Of a stretch of DNA of 64,000 nucleotides, positions 9,555 through 17,783 are shown piece by piece (position 1 is the stretch's first letter; every line of letters starts with the position of its first letter). Source of the DNA: Gammaproteobacteria bacterium (GTDB lineage Bacteria > Pseudomonadota > Gammaproteobacteria > Steroidobacterales > Woeseiaceae). Under the pieces are notes generated by a model. It was given only the letters and a program-made list of their open reading frames with translations, had not been told where the DNA came from and did not search any database. The position numbers and the translations under genes are program-made. Location: NCBI GenBank assembly GCA_029865385.1, contig JAOUGX010000010.1, positions 1 to 64,000 on the forward strand. The letters are read 5' to 3'.

Positions 9555-9781
9555 AATTCACTCCTTTTGGCGGAACGCCCGTTGCGGGAGACATACTCGT
9601 CCACCCAGGCGTCGAGTTCAAGCCGGTCGAAAGCAATGCCCTGCCGACCGATGGGAATGCTGGTGAGAAAAGGCCGGACTTCCGCGTTGAAGCGATTGCG
9701 GTCCATGCCAAGATAATTCGGAGCATCACGAAATCGCAGCAATCGCGGCAGCATGTCGGTCGCTGTGCGTGCCGGTTTCAT
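9422..9781 (-). CDS. Small HTH protein, AlpA/excisionase-like
   Basis: 119 residues. The first ~70 look like a MerR/AlpA-type DNA-binding domain: a helix (RFRDAPNYLGMDRNRFNAEV), the turn IPIGRQGIAFDR, then LDAWVDEYV, as in excisionase/AlpA proteins that recognise att DNA or regulate integrases. The last ~45 residues overlap the integrase gene in another frame and are rich in Arg and Ser. Its ATG overlaps the stop of the second integrase by four bases (ATGA), so all three genes should be translationally coupled. The excisionase role is inferred from fold and position. Confidence 0.75.
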   Translation of the reverse strand: MKPARTATDMLPRLLRFRDAPNYLGMDRNRFNAEVRPFLTSIPIGRQGIAFDRLELDAWVDEYVSRNGRSAKRSELWDAKNHRASRKEAASGGSTRESRGTDDWRKAAARIISTKRNAT

Positions 9782-10740
9782 CGCCCCAGGTACACTGCCG
9801 AGATCGCTTCGCGGGCGTGACCGAGTTCGGCGCTGATCGTGGCTCGCGCTGCGGCATCAACCGCTCGTTGTTCCGGGGATTGATCCTTGGATGGCAACCC
9901 ACCCGCCGCTGGACAAACCCGTTCGGTGAGCACGACATAGCGGCGTTGGGCGTAGGCGTGGCGCAATCCGTGCAGACGGGACAGGCCTGCGTTGGCTGTC
10001 TGCTTTTCGTAGCGATGCAGCTGCTGGACGTAGTTCAGGTGGGGCGGTATTAGAGCACCGCCCCTGGTTAGCGTCCTGACTGCGTCCAATAGCCGGCGCT
10101 GGTCCTCATTGGTGACTGGGACGATTCGTGCACGACCTCCCTTGGTCCAGTTTGCTTTAAGTCGGATGTGGTCACCCTGCATGGCATAGGTCGGCTGAAA
10201 CTTGATCGCCTCTTCGCGTCGCAGACCGAAGGCTGCTTGCAAGCGCACGCTCATGCGAACGTGTTCGTCTTCGATCTTCGCAAGCATCGCCTGGTCCAGA
10301 ACCTGCGCTTTCGATTCTTTTGCAACGTACGTTCGTGATCCAATGCCGTAGGCCGTGTTATCCCGCGCCATGATGCTTTGCCGGTTGACCTTCTGCGCCC
10401 ACCAGCGAAGTGCCGATAGTCGGTTTTTCAATGTTCCGGTTTTGATTCCCTCCTCGCGCCACTGCTTGACCAGGGCCTCGACGTGTTTTGGCTTCAGCGA
10501 CGTGGCCTGCATATGCCGGTAGCCCAGCGCGTGCAGCTGATTGGCGCTCAGGTCCAGAATCCGGGACCGGGCCGTTTGCGTCGCGTAGCCACCGTCTTTG
10601 TTTTGACGGCAAAGTTTCATTAGCTCGTGGTTCAGGTTTTTCACGGTGCATACCTTCTCGTCGGTGAGTTTCGATGACCACTCCGCATCCGCGAGGATTA
10701 CGAAGTCCGATTTTTCAATCGGGTAACGGTCGCGGGACAC
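9778..10740 (-). CDS. Second tyrosine recombinase (Integrase_1 type)
   Basis: 320-residue recombinase of a different subfamily from its neighbour, resembling the phage integrase N-terminal plus Integrase_1 architecture. Catalytic residues are Arg174/175 in FGLRREEA, HGLRH at 257-261, Gly-His308 in ELGHAR, and Tyr317 in AVYLGR. It ends almost immediately after the tyrosine, so the C-terminal helix swapped between protomers is very short. It is the first gene of the int2-HTH-int1 set. A stem-loop array lies 126-268 bases upstream of its start. Confidence 0.9.
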   Translation of the reverse strand: MSRDRYPIEKSDFVILADAEWSSKLTDEKVCTVKNLNHELMKLCRQNKDGGYATQTARSRILDLSANQLHALGYRHMQATSLKPKHVEALVKQWREEGIKTGTLKNRLSALRWWAQKVNRQSIMARDNTAYGIGSRTYVAKESKAQVLDQAMLAKIEDEHVRMSVRLQAAFGLRREEAIKFQPTYAMQGDHIRLKANWTKGGRARIVPVTNEDQRRLLDAVRTLTRGGALIPPHLNYVQQLHRYEKQTANAGLSRLHGLRHAYAQRRYVVLTERVCPAAGGLPSKDQSPEQRAVDAAARATISAELGHAREAISAVYLGR

Positions 10741-10865
10741 CAGTCCCCATTTGCCTGACCCTCAATCAGGTTCACCGGCGTTCTCTTTGAGAATCAGACG
10801 GTGACCACCAGCTGGCCGAATTGGCCCATAACGAAACGAACAGAAATACCCTCCTTCTGTGAAAG
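10741..10865. other. Leader region of the recombinase operon
   Basis: No gene is supported. On the minus strand there is an excellent Shine-Dalgarno-like AAGGAGGG at about 10849-10856 without a matching long ORF; only a 10-codon frame (MGQFGQLVVTV) follows, and the spacing is poor. Palindrome TTCTC-TTT-GAGAA lies near 10778-10790. These could be leader or operator elements of the recombinase operon. Confidence 0.4.
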
Positions 10866-11008
10866 TTGAAGATGCGCCAGGGGCGCGCGATTTGAAGATG
10901 CCGGACGAATCAGTCCGGCTGACTTGAAGATGCCGAACCCGTAGGTCCAGCTTTGTCGAAGATGCTGACCGTCAAGGCTCAGCTGAGTTTGAAGATGGAT
11001 CCTCGATC
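10866..11008 (-). repeat. Tandem array of five stem-loops separated by a constant ATCTTC-type linker
   Basis: On the minus strand each unit is a stem-loop followed at once by ATCTTCAA or a close variant. Plus-strand motif starts are near 10867, 10893, 10925, 10957 and 10990, spaced 26, 32, 32 and 33 bases. Stems: 10874-10886 (5 pairs), 10900-10919 (7 pairs, GCCGGAC/GTCCGGC), 10932-10951 (8 pairs counting G-U, closing a UACG tetraloop when read as minus-strand RNA), 10964-10983 (7 pairs with one bulge), 10998-11008 (4 pairs). The stem sequences differ while the fold and linker are kept. No known repeat family was recognised. Confidence 0.7.
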
Positions 11009-11246
11009 AAAGATCGCGACGCCGTCCTTCCAGGACCCTTAGACGTCTTCTTGCCACACTTTTCGCAGTGGCCGCGTTACATGCTGAGGACGCTAGTACA
11101 AACCTGAACCCGCGTCCAGAGATAACCCCGACAATCGGGTGCAGGGGTTTTCCAATTCAGGGGTTGAGCGCTCGCGAAATACCGCGTCACTCGTCCAGAC
11201 TTCGTGAAATCCGACCAGAACCCGCGCCATTGCTGGTTCGGAGCAC

Positions 11247-11280
11247 CGCGTCACTACAGCGCTTCGCTCGTAGTGACGCG
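11247..11280. repeat. Long perfect hairpin
   Basis: CGCGTCACTAC and GTAGTGACGCG form an 11-pair perfect stem; the interior AGCG-CTT-CGCT can pair further, leaving one bulged C. No T-run follows, so it is not a standard terminator. It lies in the non-coding stretch between the recombinase operon and the exported two-gene cargo. The remaining parts of 11009-11435 show nothing I can assign. Confidence 0.6.
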
Positions 11281-11435
11281 CCTTCTTACAGTTCCTCACC
11301 GTTGGGTCGGGCACATTTGGGAAGGTCCCGACATGAGACTTGAGGTTGCCCGAAAGTCACGCTTGACGGCCTTGGTAGACCGGAGTAGAACTATATCTGT
11401 TACTTTAATCCCATAAAAGAAGTGAGGACAAGGGC

Positions 11436-12188
11436 GTGAGACCACTACCCATTGCGCTAGTCGCTTGTTGGCTGGCTCCTTCATCGTTCGCAGAGCCTCC
11501 CGAACTATTGGCCTCGGTGCCGGACGATGTACGAGCGATCGTTGAGGCTGCTAACCCATACTTTTTGGCCAAAGAGACGTACTTTGCAAAGCAATACCGC
11601 ATTGTAACCGTCAACGCACTGCTGCTACTGACGGCCGAGAAGTTCAAAATCTCGCTATTCGATGACCAGTCGATCGTACTTGAGGTAGACAGCGTGGACG
11701 TCCATCCAAAGGGCTTGACGATTGCTTGGAACGGACATTTCGTTGAGCCAACCGTATCGGTGGCTGATCTCGGGGCCGCTGAGCTATCGCTTGAGGAGGC
11801 AAAAGCGCTTCTTCCAGAACTCCACAGAGTAGGGATCTTTGCAGCGCAGGTCAGCTTCGATGAAACGTCTCGAATAAAGTATCAGCACGACTTCGCCCGA
11901 TTCAAGGAGTTTCATGCCCGCGGTGAACCGGCTCTCTACGACGTTGTTTTCTTGTTGCAGACCGTCGTCCTGCCGAAGGCTTATGAGCTTCGGCCACTCG
12001 CGTCGGCTCCGCAATACCACGTACTTCTTGAATGGGATCCAGAGAAGGCCTTCTCGATACCGACAGAGTCTGACCCCGATTTTACTGCTTCGGAGTCAAA
12101 CGAAAATCGAGTCAAACGGGAACGGTATCGTGATTTTCTCGATTCACTGGGACCGGATCCGCGGCCGGCAAACATTCACGAGGAATAA
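11436..12188 (+). CDS. Exported protein of unknown function, partner of the metzincin gene
   Basis: 250 residues, family not recognised. It starts with a signal peptide (MRPLPIALVACWLAPSSFAE, cleavage probably after SFA). The mature part is acidic and shows no Cys pairs, repeats or catalytic motifs that I can name; hydrophobic strands such as NALLLLTAEKFKISLF suggest a globular beta/alpha protein. Its stop is four bases before the GTG of the metzincin gene, so the two form an operon. A processing or inhibitory role for the protease partner is possible but only inferred from adjacency. Confidence 0.7.
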   Translation: MRPLPIALVACWLAPSSFAEPPELLASVPDDVRAIVEAANPYFLAKETYFAKQYRIVTVNALLLLTAEKFKISLFDDQSIVLEVDSVDVHPKGLTIAWNGHFVEPTVSVADLGAAELSLEEAKALLPELHRVGIFAAQVSFDETSRIKYQHDFARFKEFHARGEPALYDVVFLLQTVVLPKAYELRPLASAPQYHVLLEWDPEKAFSIPTESDPDFTASESNENRVKRERYRDFLDSLGPDPRPANIHEE

Positions 12189-12192
12189 CAAC

Positions 12193-13479
12193 GTGAGAAG
12201 AATAATTCTGGGCTGCCTGGCATTCGGCACTTTACTTCTCAATGGCGATTTACCTGCTTCGGTCGGCAAGCCCGCGTCAACTCCCCAAGAGACGGTCATC
12301 AGAATTCTTCTTGTCGCCGATAACCGGCTCTCCGGTGCAGACATCACGGCGGCCAAGAACTTTCTGATGAATGCTTGGCTCAGCACCGATTTCGGCGGTA
12401 TGAATCTACCAACGGATGTTGCCTTCGCCAACAACGGGAATCACCTCTCCGTTGGCACCACGGTGTTTTCCGGCGACGATGACGAGCAAGCCGACAAGCT
12501 CAGGGTCTGGGTCGAGGACATCGCGCCGCCCGCCGCAGTGGGCCGGCGGGATTTTCACGGTGCAGATGTGGTTATCGGGCTGTCATCAAAGTTTGACAAC
12601 GCTAGCTGCGGTCATGCCGTGCAAGAGAACTGGAAAGGTTTTAACCCGGGGTTTGTACAGGATGCCAACGGGCTCGATCTTCGCGGAGCTAACCGTGACT
12701 ATGTCGCTGTCGCCCAGATTGTGGGGCATACCTCCTGTCGATACTACTTAGGTGCGCACGAATTTGGCCACCTATTGGGGGGTGGTCATCGTGATCAAAT
12801 ATACGGTTTCAATGGAGGCTTGCTCCCCAACAGCAAGGCTCACCGCCTTACCGTTAATCCCGGCGGCGTCCAAAAACAAGTAATCACTGCAATCGGCCAT
12901 GGCCCGCAAACAGTTGACTGCCCGTCTTCAGATCCAGCGCACTGCAACCATGTAGGTAGGTTCAGTGGGTTCGCAACTGCGAACAATAACGCCGAGGCAT
13001 TCAACGTTACCGCTAGGTCAGTCGCAAACTATCGTGGGCCCGCCATGCCGGTTCAGCCGGCCACATGTTCGGACGGGATCAGCAACGATGGGGATAGTCT
13101 CGTCGACTCCGCCGACCCGGACTGTGCTGTGTGCAACCAGGAGGTGTGCCCGAGCAACCCGAATCCACCATCGTGCAATGCGACGACGCCGCCCATTGGC
13201 ATGATCGGATGGATAACGCAAATCTGCTATCCGGATCCTACAGGAGGTACCCTCTATCAAATAGTGTGGGCTCACGCATGTCCTGGGCAAGTAAGTTTCT
13301 ATGAAGTCTGGGCTGCCCAACCGACATCAAATCCATACACGTACAGGTGGACAGTTGTGCCGCCGACCACAAGTGCGGTTGTCTACGGATCATCAGCACG
13401 GATTAAGGTCAAGTCATGTGGTACGGGAGGTTGCTCCGCGTTATCAAGCTCGAATTTCTTGGCAGTTGACTTGTGCTGA
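12193..13479 (+). CDS. Secreted metzincin-type zinc metalloprotease
   Basis: 428 residues from a GTG with GAGGAA seven bases upstream; the longer open frame upstream overlaps the preceding gene and is not used. A signal peptide precedes about residue 24. The zinc site is HEFGHLLGGGH at 189-199, the extended HExxHxxGxxH of metzincins, so His189, His193 and His199 should bind zinc and Glu190 catalyse. I see no clear Met-turn after it. Farther on, CSDGISNDGDSLVDSADPDC is a Ca-binding-like Asp/Gly motif, and a Cys-rich C-terminal domain ends the protein. Substrate unknown; it is cargo of the tRNA-Pro element. Confidence 0.85.
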   Translation: MRRIILGCLAFGTLLLNGDLPASVGKPASTPQETVIRILLVADNRLSGADITAAKNFLMNAWLSTDFGGMNLPTDVAFANNGNHLSVGTTVFSGDDDEQADKLRVWVEDIAPPAAVGRRDFHGADVVIGLSSKFDNASCGHAVQENWKGFNPGFVQDANGLDLRGANRDYVAVAQIVGHTSCRYYLGAHEFGHLLGGGHRDQIYGFNGGLLPNSKAHRLTVNPGGVQKQVITAIGHGPQTVDCPSSDPAHCNHVGRFSGFATANNNAEAFNVTARSVANYRGPAMPVQPATCSDGISNDGDSLVDSADPDCAVCNQEVCPSNPNPPSCNATTPPIGMIGWITQICYPDPTGGTLYQIVWAHACPGQVSFYEVWAAQPTSNPYTYRWTVVPPTTSAVVYGSSARIKVKSCGTGGCSALSSSNFLAVDLC

Positions 13480-13647
13480 CGCCGAGCGGGTCAAGCGAAT
13501 GTGGCCGTCGTGGTTGTCATTCGAAGAATCTGGTATGTATGAAAATTGTGTGACTGAGCAGTGCACGGTCATGCTCGGTACTGCAGTTGCAACGGGCGCC
13601 TTGCGCCAGACTGTTAATTAAAACAAATACTTAAAATACGAAATCCG

Positions 13648-13741
13648 TTTTCGGGAGGCAGGGGCCCTCCCGATATATACACGGCAACAATCGAATACCT
13701 GCCGACACTTTTGGAACGGTTCAAATCCTCTCACCCGACCA
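13648..13741 (+). other. tRNA-Pro-derived attachment-site remnant with a 51-base interruption
   Basis: 13650-13666 repeats the anticodon-loop to variable-region part of tRNA-Pro (TTCGGGAGGCAGGGGCC). 13718-13741 repeats the T-arm and acceptor end (GGTTCAAATCCTCTC then ACCCGACCA, one C shorter than the tRNA). Between them are 51 bases where the tRNA has three. There is no 5' half, so it is not a functional tRNA. It marks the far end of the 8.4-13.7 kb element. Confidence 0.85.
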
Positions 13742-14171
13742 AGTTCTTCCTTAAGTATGTATAAAACTGGAAAAACCACCCCGTACGTTGCCGGTCTTAT
13801 CTGAAAACCGAAATTGCCGCGCGTCGCGTTGCCTTTGCTCTCGACTTACTCGTGCGTTGCCAGAAATTCATTTACAACTTCCTCGACGCACATCAATTCG
13901 TCCACAAAAAAACTCGGAATAAGGCCTGTATTCCTGGTGTTTAATTCACAACTTATGCACGAGTGCACATAGACGGGACTGCGTATCGATTTCGTGCAGC
14001 TTGCTGATTTGATGTTCTTTAATTGACCGCGATAGTATTGACCCATTCGAATTGCTATTGAAATCGCAATGGCTAACTAAATGACGTGATCGTGATGGCA
14101 CCAAATGAGAGTGGTGATTCTGGCATTTTTTGCTGGCATCCGTGCCAATACGAACGGAGGTTTGATAGAGA
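13742..14171. other. Non-coding stretch after the att remnant
   Basis: Only short, poor frames are found on either strand. Base composition is more A/T-rich than the neighbouring genes. I see no promoter, repeat or RNA that I can support. GGAGG at about 14155 may belong to the following DoxX-family gene. Confidence 0.4.
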
Positions 14172-14675
14172 ATGAAGCGCAATACAGACATGCGATATCC
14201 GGAACGATGGCTTGCGACCATCCGAATCGCGACTGGCCTGTGGTTTATCAAAGCCATTTGGACAAAGTGGGTTCTGTTCGGCGGGATTTTGCCGGTACCG
14301 ATGGCAACGCCGCGATGGATTGAAACTCTGCCGCGAATCCTGGCAGGGTACGCCGACGTGAATCCGCTGGTCTGGGTTCAAAACTACTTGCAGCACATTG
14401 TTAATTACAATGTTGAACTGTTTGCTCACCTCACGGCTATTGGCGAAGGTTTGGTAGGAATTGGACTTACGCTTGGTCTTGTGACTCGATCATCGGCCGC
14501 AGGCGGATTGTTTTTGCTCCTGGTCTACGAGGTTGCTGCGCTGGGACTACCGTTTTCACAGCACGGGCTTCGATTGTTTTTGATTGTCGCAATGGCGGGG
14601 TTTTTCTTCGCGCGCGCAGGCAATGTGTGGGGCCTCGATGCTTGGCTCGCGCAGCGAGCCAAGCCTGAATCTTAG
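14172..14675 (+). CDS. DoxX-family membrane protein
   Basis: 167-residue integral membrane protein with four hydrophobic segments, including a conserved Arg-rich start of helix 1 (ATIRIATGLWFIKAIWTKW) and GEGLVGIGLTLGLVTR in helix 3, as in DoxX/DoxD proteins. Family members are quinone-linked or redox-associated, but the function here is unknown. It is the first gene after the att remnant and lies convergent to the YVTN propeller gene, at the edge of the quinoprotein region. A second Met six codons in is an alternative start. Confidence 0.75.
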   Translation: MKRNTDMRYPERWLATIRIATGLWFIKAIWTKWVLFGGILPVPMATPRWIETLPRILAGYADVNPLVWVQNYLQHIVNYNVELFAHLTAIGEGLVGIGLTLGLVTRSSAAGGLFLLLVYEVAALGLPFSQHGLRLFLIVAMAGFFFARAGNVWGLDAWLAQRAKPES

Positions 14676-14682
14676 CCGCTAC

Positions 14683-15822
14683 TCAATTAGTTCGACCGGG
14701 ATTTGGACCTAACGCAAGGCCCCAGGGCATATCGCCAACCTTGACTCGCGCAATCACCGTAAACGTTTCAATATCGACCACCGAGACATCATCGGAAGGC
14801 CCGTTCGCAGTATAGAGAAAACGCTCATCGTTGCTGAGCACGATCCCCCATGCGCGCGGGCCGACCTCTACGGACCGCAAAATTTGAAGCGACTCCAGAT
14901 CTATCTCACTGACCGTCTGTCCGCGCCCATTGGCCACGTAAAGTCGCCGGCCGTCGGATCGAATGGCCATTCCTACCGGTTTTGCAGCATCATCCAGTGC
15001 AATCTTTGCAGCAACCGTATGGCTCTTGACGTCGATTACTTCTATCGAATGACCAATTTCTGATGACACGTATGCGCGAGAACCGTCAGGCGCGAAAACG
15101 ACGTCGCGTGGTCTGAGACCCACGCCAATTGTCGCGATGACGGCACCGTTATCGGCATCCAGCACCGTGACATCGTGGTCCGTTTCACCGGTAACGTAAA
15201 CGACCCTGCCATCCGGACTGATACGAATACCTTCCGGCTCGCGACCGACATCAACGATTTGCAGGATCTCGCCGGTTTCGATATCCACAATGGTGGCCTG
15301 ATTGGAGTCTTCATTTGAAACATATAAGCGCCGGCCGTCGGTATTCAGGTCAAACTGTTCGGGATCCGAACCGCCAGGCAATACGCGTTCCAGCCGCGCC
15401 GTTCGAACGTCAACTACGGCAATGCCATCTTTGCTTTTGTCTGTAGCTAAACTCTCACATTCTTCATCAGGCATCGTTGGGGGGCATTTCGGTGATCCGG
15501 ACAATGCTACAAACACCTTGTCCCCAATGCCATTGACCTTGATTCCGCGGGGTCGACGGCCCACTTCCAGTGTAGTTACGACCTGATTGGTCGCCGTCGC
15601 AATGATCGATATGTCTCCGGAATCTTCGTTACTGACATAGATCAAATCGCCATCGGCAGGCCATGCGATTTCAGCACGCTGCGATGGGCTGGTTTCGTTT
15701 ACGTCGGGTTCCAGTGACGCATTTTGTTGACTTGGCTCACGCTCACAACCTACCAAGCATGAAAGTACAAGGAGACATGGAAGGAAGAGAATTAGTTGTA
15801 CTTCGTGCCGTTCGCTACTCAT
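14683..15822 (-). CDS. YVTN beta-propeller lipoprotein of the PQQ-catabolism type
   Basis: 379 residues starting at MSSERHEV (15822; AAGGA SD nine bases upstream). A lipoprotein signal ends in LVLSCLVGC, so the protein is predicted to be membrane-anchored in the periplasm. The rest is seven or so propeller blades with motifs such as LYVSNEDSNQATIVDIETG, VYVTGETDHDVTVLDAD and LYTANGPSDDVSVVDIET. It matches the PQQ-dependent catabolism-associated propeller group found beside quinoprotein alcohol dehydrogenases. One blade has an insertion with two Cys (SPKCPPTMPDEECES). Its role is unknown; it may help electron transfer or enzyme assembly. Confidence 0.85.
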   Translation of the reverse strand: MSSERHEVQLILFLPCLLVLSCLVGCEREPSQQNASLEPDVNETSPSQRAEIAWPADGDLIYVSNEDSGDISIIATATNQVVTTLEVGRRPRGIKVNGIGDKVFVALSGSPKCPPTMPDEECESLATDKSKDGIAVVDVRTARLERVLPGGSDPEQFDLNTDGRRLYVSNEDSNQATIVDIETGEILQIVDVGREPEGIRISPDGRVVYVTGETDHDVTVLDADNGAVIATIGVGLRPRDVVFAPDGSRAYVSSEIGHSIEVIDVKSHTVAAKIALDDAAKPVGMAIRSDGRRLYVANGRGQTVSEIDLESLQILRSVEVGPRAWGIVLSNDERFLYTANGPSDDVSVVDIETFTVIARVKVGDMPWGLALGPNPGRTN

Positions 15823-16108
15823 TATTAATCCTTCGGTTGCAACACGCCGCATACATCTATAGGTGTTTCGACCCGGAATACTGGCGATTTTAACCCATGC
15901 CAAGCTTGTGCGGATAGCTATCCGGCGACTCGCGAACTATTTTCAAGGATTATTCTTGTTTCAAACTGATTGAATTTAGTCTTTTTTATGCATATCAGCT
16001 TCGCTGCAATGCCGCCCGAGCGAAGTTAACAGCCAGGAATTCGCAACAAAAACGATGCTTCAAGCGTATTCAATTGGGAACGCATGCCGCCAGATCGTGT
16101 TTCGTCGC

Positions 16109-16642
16109 TTACTCGCGGTGGAGCGTCTTTTCAGGACGTCCCGGCGCCAGCGCACCATCCGCTCTCGCTCTCAGGTAGGCGTAAATATCCAGCACATGTG
16201 GTTTGACGTTGCGGTCCGCCTCCCACCCGGGCATGAGGATCTCTCCGCGCTCACGACGCAATACCTGCTCAAGAAATGCATCGCGTAATTCGGTTTTGTC
16301 GTCACCACCGGTTGCCCGTTCGCTGACCGTAATTCGATATCGTGACAATACTTTTACGCTGAAGTCTCGCGCAGAAAGGTTCCGAATCTTCTCGACCAGG
16401 CTTGGGGCAACGCTGGTACCGGTAGCATCGACACCGTGACAACCGTGACAGGTTGAGTGATAAATTCGCCAACCCAGGTAAGTCGACTCATCGACCCTCC
16501 CATCCTCTATTTCATAGGGCAGATTTTCACCTGCCGCGGCGATGCTTGACGTTATAGCCACAACGACACCAAGTGAAACAGCCCTTATCATCGCGAATGG
16601 AGATCTCAGGGAATTTAGATCGAATTTTGGGATTCCGAGCAT
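16109..16642 (-). CDS. Periplasmic c-type cytochrome, PQQ-dehydrogenase partner type
   Basis: 177 residues with an N-terminal signal segment (hydrophobic ~19-38) and one haem site CHGCH at 65-69. The distal ligand is probably the Met in EILMPGWE. The C-terminal KPHVLDIYAYLRARADGALAPGRP closely resembles that of the cytochrome at 26489-27058, so the two are paralogues, as in cytochrome c550/XoxG-like electron acceptors of alcohol dehydrogenases. I kept the first Met because AGGA lies about five bases upstream; Met18 is an alternative. It stands apart from the two PQQ genes, so which enzyme it serves is not shown. The region 15823-16108 upstream of the propeller gene holds nothing else I can identify. 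Confidence 0.88.
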   Translation of the reverse strand: MLGIPKFDLNSLRSPFAMIRAVSLGVVVAITSSIAAAGENLPYEIEDGRVDESTYLGWRIYHSTCHGCHGVDATGTSVAPSLVEKIRNLSARDFSVKVLSRYRITVSERATGGDDKTELRDAFLEQVLRRERGEILMPGWEADRNVKPHVLDIYAYLRARADGALAPGRPEKTLHRE

Positions 16643-16775
16643 ATTCCTAGGTTAACGAAATGGAGCCAGTACTGCTATCAGTGAAACTACTTAAGTGAAT
16701 GCCGTTTGTCGTCCGCCGATCGCCAAATCGGTATTTGCAATGAACAAGTATTCGGACTTGATATTTCTTTGCGTA

Positions 16776-17192
16776 CTATTCGACCGTCTTGTCAGCCACT
16801 GTCCAATTCCCACCGCCGCTGAGGCACTGTCTTTTCGCGCGCTCAATTACAACTTCCGATTTGTCGTAAATGAAGATCTTCACCGGAACCATAATCGCGG
16901 GGCCCAGAATGAGCCGATCACAATATGCGCTGTATGAAATTGGACAGGACGACACGAATCGCGTAGTTACTTTTGTCTGGTTCAACTCTTGTGCATCTGT
17001 TTTCCACCGACAAACGCCTGACTCAAAAGAACTGCGTTCAAGAGATATATTTTCGAAACAAGTAATATTTTTATTGCCATCCGAATTAGAATTTTCGTGA
17101 ATCACGACGCAACTTGAAGCTGCCTCCACTGCATCGTCTGCAGAAGAAAAGTACGGAAACAGGATAATTGCAATTATAGTCAAAACACGCAC
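16776..17192 (-). CDS. Small exported Cys-containing protein of unknown function
   Basis: 138 residues from a GTG with AGAGGG upstream. It starts with a signal peptide (VLTIIAIILFPYFSSADD) and has several spaced Cys (SSCVVI, ITCFEN, GVCRW, SSCPIS, AYCDR, RQCLSG), suggesting disulphide bonds in the periplasm. No family was recognised. It is more A/T-rich than its neighbours. It lies between the cytochrome and the MxaD-like gene, but no functional link is shown. Confidence 0.6.
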   Translation of the reverse strand: MRVLTIIAIILFPYFSSADDAVEAASSCVVIHENSNSDGNKNITCFENISLERSSFESGVCRWKTDAQELNQTKVTTRFVSSCPISYSAYCDRLILGPAIMVPVKIFIYDKSEVVIERAKRQCLSGGGNWTVADKTVE

Positions 17193-17258
17193 GCCCGAAC
17201 CCTCTTGAAAATCGACGATGACTTAGATCTTTTTTCTGCCTGGGAAATACAGGAAGTT

Positions 17259-17681
17259 TTATGCGGCTCCAAACTTCTCGAGCAGCGCAGCGAATCCGGC
17301 AGTATAGACACCGGACATCACTGTCTTCGCGTCGGCTTCCGAGACGCCGCGAGGCTCGAATTTACTCGACCAAGTGACCGTTGCAACCGAACCGCCTCCC
17401 GATACCTTGATTGTGGACTGGTAATTCTGAACCGGCAACGGACCTGCCTCCAGGATCGTGTAAACGTAATTTCGGGCTTTGCCTTCATGCGAATCCAGGC
17501 GTTCGACAATTTTGCTGCCGTCACCGAGCGTCAGATTGCGTACCTTGTTGCCATCGATCATCACCAATTTGCACGACGCTACCGCAGGATGCCAGGAATC
17601 CAGGGTGTCGAATTCTCCGATGACCGACCAGACCCGGTCCGGTGTCGCATCAAGGGAAACAGTCTCTGATACCGTTGCCAT
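17259..17681 (-). CDS. SRPBCC-fold protein, MxaD-like
   Basis: 140 residues with a START/SRPBCC ligand-binding fold: the N-terminal strand-helix TVSLDATPDRVWSVIGEFDTLDSWHPAVASC and the C-terminal helix MSGVYTAGFAALLEKF are typical. Proteins of this family in methanol dehydrogenase loci are called MxaD and were proposed to aid contact between dehydrogenase and cytochrome. There is no clear signal peptide here, unlike periplasmic MxaD. GAGGAA precedes the ATG at a good distance. Assignment to MxaD rests mostly on context. Confidence 0.75.
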   Translation of the reverse strand: MATVSETVSLDATPDRVWSVIGEFDTLDSWHPAVASCKLVMIDGNKVRNLTLGDGSKIVERLDSHEGKARNYVYTILEAGPLPVQNYQSTIKVSGGGSVATVTWSSKFEPRGVSEADAKTVMSGVYTAGFAALLEKFGAA

Positions 17682-17783
17682 CTTTAAGATTCCTCATTAG
17701 GCACGACCAATGCCTCACGATAGCACTTCCGCGGTATACTTCAAAACATCGCGTGCCGTAGGGACTTGAATGCTTTGAAAATC

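Noticed and set aside
10866-11008. CRISPR array
   Set aside because: The repeated part is only about 8-10 bases and the rest forms hairpins; there are no cas genes.
10866-11008. Type III toxin-antitoxin RNA (ToxI-like)
   Set aside because: Pitch is similar, but units are not conserved in sequence and no ToxN/AbiQ-like toxin follows.
13648-13741. Second functional tRNA-Pro
   Set aside because: No 5' acceptor or D arm; the T-arm half is displaced by 51 bases and lacks one C of the acceptor stem.
8409-13741. Prophage
   Set aside because: Recombinases and a small HTH protein only; no capsid, tail, lysis or replication genes.
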